From contig CAIXQV010000992.1 of the NCBI GenBank assembly GCA_903921605.1, forward strand, positions 1 to 7,548: a stretch of 7,548 nucleotides of DNA, written 5' to 3'. The translations under genes were made by a program, and so were the position numbers. This DNA is from an uncultured Planctomycetaceae bacterium (GTDB taxonomy: Bacteria; Planctomycetota; Planctomycetia; Planctomycetales; Planctomycetaceae). Shown one piece after another: positions 1-4,800 of this stretch (positions within the stretch are counted from its first letter, which is position 1; the number at the start of each line of letters is the position of its first letter). The notes beneath the pieces are model-generated. The model had not been told where the DNA came from. It ran no database searches and saw nothing but the letters and a program-made list of their open reading frames with translations.

Positions 1-1254
1 GACATCACGGATGAAGGGTTAGTTGTCGGCGGAACTGGTGGCATCCCAGAAGTCACGGATTCAACATGCCGTGCAACTGCATGGCAGTTGGCCGCATCAC
101 TCGCCGTACCAGATGTACAAGCGATCGACCTCGATCCAATTGCGACGACGCCATTTCGCTGGTCGATCGCAGTCGCGGCAGAACCATTCGCTGGTATGGA
201 ACCGCCTCGAATTGTTGGTGCTGGCGCGCACATTTGCGATTGGTTTAGGATAAATGCGCGATTCAATCCCATGGGTGCCGCGGCATCCATCATCACCGAT
301 GTGCAGCCAGATAACTACGTGGATGCATCATTTCTGACTGGGTTGCGCAGTTGGGCTTGCGACATCGTCAACGGAGCAGATCCGATCGGCGGATTTGATC
401 GACCCAGTCAGAACACTTTCTCGAGATACCCGGATTGTGACCCATTCGAGTTTGAGCCAGTCGCCTGCGCACTGCCCTACTGGTGCGGAGCGCAGTTTCA
501 CGAAAATGGAATTGATCCGTTTCGACGGGATGCCATTCTTCCGTTGTCGACCGGTCAGATCACCGGACTCCGCTCAATCTCACATGAAGGAGGTGTGACG
601 TCAGGATTTGTGGAGTCGCACATGGTGGATTGTCCGCAGCAAGGTGCGCTCTGGGAGTATGCGCTTCCTGGGCATGCGCGGGCGCTGTTTCTGCCGCTCG
701 GTCTTGATGGTGCGACGGCGCAGCGCTGGCGGCAAATGCCGAGTGGATGCGGAACAGAAGTCGTGCTTGGGTGGTCGACGAAGTCTGAACCTGCGCACGG
801 AGTTGTTTGGTCGCGGGATGTTGATGCGACGCCATGGGATTTTTGCGGATGGAGAGCAGATTTGCTCATGCCAATTCTTCCCGGCGACGATGGCTATGAG
901 ATCTTGCAGATGTATGAAATCAATGACTATGGAGAGATGATCGTGATCGTCAGGGATGCTGCAGGATCCGACGAGACGGAAGGCTACTACCTCGCCGTCC
1001 TCGGAAAGGCTGGTGATTTCAATCACGATTGGCGCGTGGGAGCTCCCGATTTGTCGATGCTGCTGAACGTCTGGGGATCGACGCAACACATGGAACTCGA
1101 TCTCAATCATAGTGGAGTAGTTGATTCGGAGGATCTCGCGATTCTGTTAAATCTTTGGAGCGAGGACTTACGAGTTCCGCTACACCATGCCTCATGGCGG
1201 CGACTTCTGCCTTCCCGCAGTTGCGATTGCCGCACCTCCTTGTGCGGGGCTTGA
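1..1254 (+). CDS. HAF-repeat exported protein with dockerin-like C-terminus, 5' end missing
   Basis: The frame is open from base 1 without a stop, so the N-terminus, including any signal peptide, lies outside the window. The TTG at 88 is only an internal codon. Seen: recurring segments of the form I-x-x-x-G-x-V-x-G followed some residues later by A/G-x-W. These are ITDEGLVVGG at 4-33, ISHEGGVTSG near 577, VVLGWS with HGVVW near 760-810, and INDYGEMIV near 919. This matches the HAF-repeat pattern of extracellular proteins, whose molecular role is poorly known. Bases 1015-1161 encode two dockerin-like EF-hand loops (DFNHDWRVGAPD and DLNHSGVVDSED), each followed by a hydrophobic LL..W segment, as is frequent at the C-termini of Phycisphaerae surface proteins. 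The last 31 residues after NLWS are rich in Arg, Ser and His and look like out-of-frame translation, so the true C-terminus may continue in the overlapping frame at 1187-1387. No catalytic motif is visible, so the function is unknown beyond probable surface location. Confidence 0.75.
   Translation, partial: DITDEGLVVGGTGGIPEVTDSTCRATAWQLAASLAVPDVQAIDLDPIATTPFRWSIAVAAEPFAGMEPPRIVGAGAHICDWFRINARFNPMGAAASIITDVQPDNYVDASFLTGLRSWACDIVNGADPIGGFDRPSQNTFSRYPDCDPFEFEPVACALPYWCGAQFHENGIDPFRRDAILPLSTGQITGLRSISHEGGVTSGFVESHMVDCPQQGALWEYALPGHARALFLPLGLDGATAQRWRQMPSGCGTEVVLGWSTKSEPAHGVVWSRDVDATPWDFCGWRADLLMPILPGDDGYEILQMYEINDYGEMIVIVRDAAGSDETEGYYLAVLGKAGDFNHDWRVGAPDLSMLLNVWGSTQHMELDLNHSGVVDSEDLAILLNLWSEDLRVPLHHASWRRLLPSRSCDCRTSLCGA
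1015..1161 (+). other. Dockerin type I-like domain of the HAF protein
   Basis: Two EF-hand-like calcium loops are visible: D-F-N-H-D...D, followed by LSMLLNVWG, then D-L-N-H-S...D, followed by LAILLNLWS. In clostridia, dockerins bind cohesins. In planctomycetes the same module is common without an obvious cellulosome and is presumed to act in surface attachment or sorting. The second loop has Ser where the fifth-position Asp is expected. The domain strongly resembles the tail of the large minus-strand protein (4804-4962), so the two unrelated proteins share an end module. Confidence 0.7.
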
Positions 1255-1387
1255 ATTGGCGTTGACCGCATTCGGCTACGACTGCTGTGAGGACTTCCGC
1301 GCGAGTGTGCCGACTCTCGACGAACCGTGTCTGAATGCGATGTGTGAAACGATGAGCGCGATCATTCAATTCGTCGGAGAGGAGTAA
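1187..1387 (+). CDS. Small Cys-rich ORF, or frameshifted C-terminus of the HAF protein
   Basis: The frame encodes about 66 residues from ATG 1187 and stops with TAA at 1385-1387. It contains six cysteines, including the pair in YDCCEDF and later PCLNAMC. I do not recognise the family. It overlaps the end of the HAF gene by 68 bases in another frame, and no good ribosome binding site precedes the ATG (the nearest GAGG is about 20 bases away). Two readings are possible. It may be a separate small gene, or a one-base indel near 1156-1190 may have separated the natural tail of the HAF protein from its dockerin domain. The second is favoured because the HAF tail past the dockerin looks like noise, whereas this frame has plausible composition. 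Its stop also lies 2 bases before the next start codon, as expected for a genuine upstream cistron. No signal peptide is seen from ATG 1187, which also fits a tail better than an independent secreted protein. Confidence 0.45.
   Translation: MPHGGDFCLPAVAIAAPPCAGLELALTAFGYDCCEDFRASVPTLDEPCLNAMCETMSAIIQFVGEE
1376..1384 (+). promoter_or_regulatory. Shine-Dalgarno site of the PEP-CTERM-like gene
   Basis: The sequence GGAGAGGAG ends 5 bases before ATG 1390 and fixes that start. It lies inside the last codons of the upstream frame and runs directly into its TAA, which implies translational coupling between the two. Confidence 0.75.
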
Positions 1388-1389
1388 AC

Positions 1390-2040
1390 ATGAAGTCTCT
1401 ACACTCGAATCTGTGGGGTCTCTGCTCAACCGTGATTGTTGCTTCGCAGGCGGTGCAACCCGTCGAAGGATCGATCGCTTGGTATGGCGAGAAAGGTCTC
1501 TGGGAAGCAGCTGCCGGTGCGACAACGACTATTGATTTTGAGACTGACACTTGGTATACGGCAATTTATGCGGATGAATACATTTTTCAAGGGCTTCAAC
1601 TTGACTATAGTTCTCCCCCTGCTGAGGCGGTATGGGTTAGGTTTGACGAAACATGGGGTGCACGCGGCCCGTTGTTGCATGACGGCGGAGGTCTGAGTTC
1701 GTCAGCTGGAGCCACCCTCGCGTTCAGGTTTTTGCAGCCCGTGAACGCCTTTGGAACCGTGGGGTTAAGTGAAGTTACTCAATCGCAGTTTTTCGCCTTC
1801 TATCTCGAAGGTGTGCTTGTTGGATACACGAATCGACCGATCGGTGGAGGCGGAGGGCAGGGTCAGGATCCGTTCAACGGGGTCGTCACGGACTTTTACT
1901 TCGATCGCGTGGTGACGAGCGACGTGTCTTTGGACGACATTTACTTTTCATCGATCGTTGTTCCCGCGCCCGGAATGTTGCCACTTCTCGGAGTCGGCGC
2001 GGCGATCGCGCTGCGCGGGAGACGGCGGGGCCGCGAGTGA
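1390..2040 (+). CDS. PEP-CTERM-like exported beta-rich protein
   Basis: The protein has 216 residues. Residues 1 to about 25 form a Sec-type signal peptide: MKSLHS, then a hydrophobic stretch with a plausible cleavage region around residues 19-27. The body is rich in beta-prone, aromatic and Gly residues, with TIDFET near 47-52, DEYIFQGLQL near 62-71, a poly-Gly stretch near 152-156 and SLDDIYFSS near 180-188. That last segment resembles the final strand typical of PEP-CTERM proteins. The C-terminus has VPAPG at 191-195, a short hydrophobic helix (LPLLGVGAAIAL) and a basic end (RGRRRGRE). This is the tripartite PEP-CTERM/exosortase-style sorting signal in its V-P-A-P variant. The family is normally exported, then processed by an exosortase and retained at the surface or in exopolymer. 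The body itself gives no enzymatic clue. The start is supported by a strong ribosome site. The gene is probably co-transcribed with the HAF gene upstream and overlaps the LysM gene downstream. Confidence 0.8.
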   Translation: MKSLHSNLWGLCSTVIVASQAVQPVEGSIAWYGEKGLWEAAAGATTTIDFETDTWYTAIYADEYIFQGLQLDYSSPPAEAVWVRFDETWGARGPLLHDGGGLSSSAGATLAFRFLQPVNAFGTVGLSEVTQSQFFAFYLEGVLVGYTNRPIGGGGGQGQDPFNGVVTDFYFDRVVTSDVSLDDIYFSSIVVPAPGMLPLLGVGAAIALRGRRRGRE

Positions 2041-2354
2041 TCCCTCCGAATGGCACTCGCTGCCCGTTCACGCGTCGTGCGCAGTACTCGCCAACCAGCA
2101 CTCTCACCCCACGGTCAACTCCAAGCAACGGCACGAACGCGAGTGCCAGCACCGGCACAGGAAATTATATTGTTCGTTCCGGCGACACGCTCTCCAAGAT
2201 CGCTCGCACAACCTACGGTAACAGCAAGCACTGGCAGAAGATCTACGCCGCTAATAAGAACGCAATCGGCAACGATCCCCCAAATCTCAAAGTCGGCATG
2301 AAGCTCACGATTCCAGCCCAAGACGCGATCGCCGGCGTCCGCACCGATTCATAA
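2037..2354 (+). CDS. Small LysM-domain protein without a visible signal peptide
   Basis: The protein has 105 residues. Residues 1-43 are a Pro/Ser/Thr/Asn-rich segment of linker type. Residues 44-93 form one complete LysM domain, beginning YIVRSGDTLSKIA, with YG at 60-61, W66, N73 and the closing NLKVGMKLTIP. LysM binds N-acetylglucosamine-containing glycans, usually peptidoglycan. GTG 2037 is the only ordinary start codon before the domain; it overlaps the TGA of the PEP-CTERM gene, and a G-rich stretch (2024-2030) lies 6 bases upstream as a weak ribosome site. Oddly, there is no signal peptide or membrane helix, although a cell-wall-binding protein should be exported, and the frame stays open backwards into the upstream gene for at least 100 bases. 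It could be a 5'-truncated remnant of a longer anchored LysM protein, a coupled accessory protein, or a protein acting in the cytoplasm. The domain call is secure, while the gene boundary is less so. Confidence 0.7.
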   Translation: MIPPNGTRCPFTRRAQYSPTSTLTPRSTPSNGTNASASTGTGNYIVRSGDTLSKIARTTYGNSKHWQKIYAANKNAIGNDPPNLKVGMKLTIPAQDAIAGVRTDS

Positions 2355-2397
2355 GTTCTGCCCCGAGCGGTACTCAAATTACAAGCCCATCCTTCAC

Positions 2398-2425
2398 GCC
2401 GCCCCGAATCTCGGGGCGGCTTTTT
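2398..2425 (+). terminator. Rho-independent terminator after the LysM gene
   Basis: A perfect 10-base-pair stem (GCCGCCCCGA paired with TCGGGGCGGC) with a 3-base loop is followed at once by TTTTT at 2421-2425. It begins 43 bases after the LysM stop. On the minus strand the same stem has no T-run, so it is oriented to end the plus-strand operon. The rest of the 2355-2538 gap between the convergent genes shows nothing further. Confidence 0.9.
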
Positions 2426-2538
2426 CATGGGCTCTTCAGGAATCCGTGTGGGTTGATGCGGTTTGAGGGCGCGAATCATCAGTTCGAGTCTGCGGAAGGA
2501 CTGCGGGTGTCGTCGCGGGAGGCGCCGGAACCTCTAGG

Positions 2539-3843
2539 TCACTCGATAGCAGGTGATGAAGGAGGCAGGGTGACGGGGACGGGGACCCCAGGCTTCATGG
2601 GGGGGATGTATGGAACTGGTCCTGGTTCAGTTGTTTGGTACTTGAGCAGACGCTCTCGATAGAGTTTTAGGAAGCCATCCTCGGTCTGCAACCGAATCGC
2701 TCGCTCTATGTGTTCAATCGCCTTCTCGCGATCGCCCTTTGAGAAATACGCGAAGGCAACGACCTCCGCCGCCTTCGCATTCTCTCCATTGCCGAGCGCA
2801 TCTGCAGCAAGCGCCAGTTCCATCGCAAAGTCGAGATCGCGTACCTGTGCGAACTGCGAATTGAGCGTCGTTCGCGAAAGGACGCGCAAGGTCTCGAGGT
2901 CCGACGCGTTTTCGGCTGCGATCTTCTTTCCGAGCGCGTATCCCTCAACGGGCATGTTGGCTACTCCGATCAAGACCGCGAATTTCTGAGACTTGAATGA
3001 TGCCTGTCGCTCGGGAAAGGCATCCGTGATCGAGTCGATCAGCTTCAGGGTCGGTCCCCAGTCACCTGACTTTTCGGCCTGCGTGATCGTCGATGTGATG
3101 CGAGCCTTTGCTTGTTCAACCTGAGAATTCAACTTGAACTCGGCTTCAACTTTCGATGGGTCCCAAGTTCCGGCGACCAGTTGCGCGAGCGGGCCCTCCG
3201 CATCGGTGGGATGCCCAAACCACTGAATGATCGAGTCCTTGACCAAGAACACTCTCGGCGTGAAATCCTTGAATGTTCCAATCTGAAGAGTGCGGTCTGC
3301 CCATTGGTCTGGATCGAATCCAATCGGAAATTTTGTCCTTGCCTGAATCTCTGGCTTCGCAAGCCAGGCAGTGATTTTTTCTGGTTCCTCTTTCGAAATC
3401 GCCAAGAACTCCACGCCTTTTGGTTGGAAATCGCGCACCATTTTATCTACTTCTGGTGCTGCCTCTTCACAATGTGTGCAAGTCGTAGCGAAGAGCTCGA
3501 TGAAGTAGATCTTGCCAGGTTGATAGCCAGGGGTGGGAGCCCCGTTCAGCCACGATTTGACAGCGGGATACGCAGTCTTTGACCCAGGGAACACCGTTGG
3601 CAACTTGCGTTGATAGGTGGACTTGTTTGCTCGCGGACTCACCGGGTTATTCAGGCCGAGGGGTGGGGGCGGAGCGAGCGGAATCGGCGCGAGCACCGGA
3701 GCAGAATCGCTCTTCGATGGAAGCTTCGGTGGTGGTGGGGTACTCGACTGCGAGACGAGAATGCCTATCACCACCACGACGATCGTCAATCCAGCTCCGC
3801 GTAACACCAACCATCGATCGAGTTTCGACTTCATCGGAGTCAT
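2539..3843 (-). CDS. Membrane-anchored TlpA/thioredoxin-like protein with C-terminal TPR-like region
   Basis: The protein has 434 residues. A short basic N-terminus precedes one membrane helix (about residues 11-31, WLVLRGAGLTIVVVVIGILV), which should place the rest outside the cytoplasmic membrane. Residues 35-70 form a Pro-rich linker. Residues about 83-228 form a thioredoxin fold of the TlpA type: FIELFATTC-TH-C with the redox pair Cys122 and Cys125 (CTHC), and a likely cis-proline in TPRVFLV (Pro196). TlpA-family proteins exchange thiols with exported partners, for example in cytochrome c maturation or metal-site assembly, but no specific partner is indicated here. Residues about 240-402 are helical. 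The segment around 355-387 (A..A..Y...GDREKAIEHIERAI) is a good TPR, suggesting protein binding. The last 30 residues are Pro-rich. The start could be ATG 3843 or ATG 3834. Only the second has the AGG upstream at usual spacing (9 bases), so 3834 may be the real one. The gene lies 69 bases downstream of the DUF1573 lipoprotein gene and is probably in an operon with it. Confidence 0.85.
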   Translation of the reverse strand: MTPMKSKLDRWLVLRGAGLTIVVVVIGILVSQSSTPPPPKLPSKSDSAPVLAPIPLAPPPPLGLNNPVSPRANKSTYQRKLPTVFPGSKTAYPAVKSWLNGAPTPGYQPGKIYFIELFATTCTHCEEAAPEVDKMVRDFQPKGVEFLAISKEEPEKITAWLAKPEIQARTKFPIGFDPDQWADRTLQIGTFKDFTPRVFLVKDSIIQWFGHPTDAEGPLAQLVAGTWDPSKVEAEFKLNSQVEQAKARITSTITQAEKSGDWGPTLKLIDSITDAFPERQASFKSQKFAVLIGVANMPVEGYALGKKIAAENASDLETLRVLSRTTLNSQFAQVRDLDFAMELALAADALGNGENAKAAEVVAFAYFSKGDREKAIEHIERAIRLQTEDGFLKLYRERLLKYQTTEPGPVPYIPPMKPGVPVPVTLPPSSPAIE

Positions 3844-3912
3844 CCTAAATGATCTTTAGAGCGATTGTAAAAGTGAAGCAAACCGATGGGAAAGCGGTCG
3901 AGCTCCACCGCG

Positions 3913-4638
3913 TTAGATTCCCTTTGGCTCTTGAATCGCTTTGCGAATAGTTACAGTCATCGGGGGAGCGTTCGGGTGATCGGTTGAGATTTCGAACTTC
4001 GCGGGCTTCTCTGACGATCGCCACTTTCCCCAGTCAACTTGAATGATTTTCCGAGCCGCTGGAGTGGGATCTATTGCTAACGCAACCGCTGGAGTCACGG
4101 AGGTGATCTGAAACGCCAGCCCATCGACCGATTCGAGCACGATTTCCGTGACGGGCAATTGCATCTGGTCATCCGCCGGAGAATCAATTGAGTCGGGTCC
4201 GTACTTCACGATGGTCGCGACGCTCCCCTCGATTTTCATCGACACGGGCGGTGCGGTCCCGCCCAGAATCGTAATGCGCTTGGAGATGACGACGCCCTGT
4301 TTGAGCCCAGGATCGAGCGTAATCTCAATGTCGGTTGTCGCGCCTGGATCGATCGGGTCGTAGCTCCAAACTGGAACCGTACAAGAGCAGTCGCTGATGA
4401 TGTTTTCGATTTCCTGGGGCACGCTTGAGATGTTCTTGGCCTTCGCAGTGAATATCCGCAAGACCCCAGGCATCATTTCGCCAACAGAAAAAACGGGCGT
4501 TTCAAAGACGAAAGTGCCAGGCTCGGTGGGGATCACAGCGGCGATCGGCGGCGCTGGCGTCGGAGCGTCCGCGGGATCGCAACCGCTCACCACTGAGAGA
4601 ACCGGAAGCAAGCAGATTGTTCGAAAGCGACTGAGCAT
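3913..4638 (-). CDS. DUF1573 lipoprotein
   Basis: The protein has 241 residues. The N-terminus MLSRFRTICLLPVLSVVSGC is a lipoprotein signal with lipobox V-S-G-C, so Cys20 is the predicted lipidated residue. Asp21 follows it, a residue that in E. coli favours retention at the inner membrane; whether that rule holds here is unknown. Residues about 42-137 carry a DUF1573-type Ig-like domain, shown by FVFETPVFSVGE, KNISSVPQEIENI and ISDCSCTVPVW, where DCSCT (83-87) corresponds to the usual s-C-G-C-T motif. A second beta-rich segment spans about 140-235. DUF1573 proteins are abundant in planctomycetes and Bacteroidetes. Their role is not established, though the paired Cys could bind metal or form a disulfide. 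I see no clear ribosome site before ATG 4638. The gene following 69 bases downstream is a TlpA-like thiol protein, so the two may act together on exported cysteines. This last point is an inference from neighbourhood. Confidence 0.8.
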   Translation of the reverse strand: MLSRFRTICLLPVLSVVSGCDPADAPTPAPPIAAVIPTEPGTFVFETPVFSVGEMMPGVLRIFTAKAKNISSVPQEIENIISDCSCTVPVWSYDPIDPGATTDIEITLDPGLKQGVVISKRITILGGTAPPVSMKIEGSVATIVKYGPDSIDSPADDQMQLPVTEIVLESVDGLAFQITSVTPAVALAIDPTPAARKIIQVDWGKWRSSEKPAKFEISTDHPNAPPMTVTIRKAIQEPKGI

Positions 4639-4649
4639 GAAACTGAAGT

Positions 4650-4694
4650 CTAGCAGCCCGCTGAAGAATTCGAAGTTTTTCAGCAGCCTGCTAG
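4650..4694. repeat. 45-base imperfect palindrome in the leader of the DUF1573 gene
   Basis: The outer arms CTAGCAG (4650-4656) and CTGCTAG (4688-4694) are fully complementary. After a 3-base mismatch on each side, the inner arms GCTGAA (4660-4665) and TTCAGC (4679-4684) pair as well, leaving a 13-base centre that contains GAATTC and TTCGAA. It ends 12 bases from ATG 4638 on its upstream side, so in the minus-strand mRNA it would form a hairpin in the 5' leader. There is no T-run on either side, so it is not an ordinary terminator. It may be a dispersed palindromic element, paired ends of a small mobile element, or a cis-regulatory hairpin. Confidence 0.6.
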
Positions 4695-4740
4695 TAGCGC
4701 ACGGTCACGTACTCAAATAGCGCCGAACTCGCTGACTCCC

Positions 4741-4772
4741 AAACGAAAGAGACTCCCCATGAGGGGAGTCTC
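4741..4772 (-). terminator. Rho-independent terminator of the large repeat-protein gene
   Basis: A perfect 10-base-pair stem (GAGACTCCCC at 4749-4758 with GGGGAGTCTC at 4763-4772) and a 4-base loop lie 28 bases past the TAA of the minus-strand gene. Read on the minus strand, the stem is followed by TTTCGTTT, a T-rich but interrupted tail. It separates the large gene from the DUF1573 gene, so the latter probably has its own promoter between 4639 and 4740. Confidence 0.8.
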
Positions 4773-4800
4773 CTTGTGAGTGAAAGTGAGTGACTTCAGA

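Noticed and set aside
601..1110. 169-codon minus-strand frame opposite the HAF gene
   Set aside because: It is antisense to clear HAF and dockerin-like coding sequence. Its product is rich in Arg, His and Ile without any motif.
88..1254. TTG 88 as the real start of the HAF protein
   Set aside because: The frame is open and coding-like back to base 1, with a HAF-type motif at 4-33, so the start lies outside the window.
2398..2425. The strong hairpin as a shared terminator for the convergent TlpA-like gene as well
   Set aside because: On the minus strand no T-run follows the stem, and it lies over 110 bases past the stop at 2539.
3112..3582. 156-codon plus-strand frame opposite the TlpA-like gene
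   Set aside because: It lies antisense to the thioredoxin domain with the CTHC site, and its translation shows no family pattern.
4690..4722. Possible sigma-70 promoter (TTGAGT with TACTAG or TAGCAG on the minus strand) for the DUF1573 gene
   Set aside because: Spacing is 14 for the better -10 box, and the 17-base alternative is a poor -10 box that overlaps the palindrome. A promoter is expected here, but this one cannot be supported.
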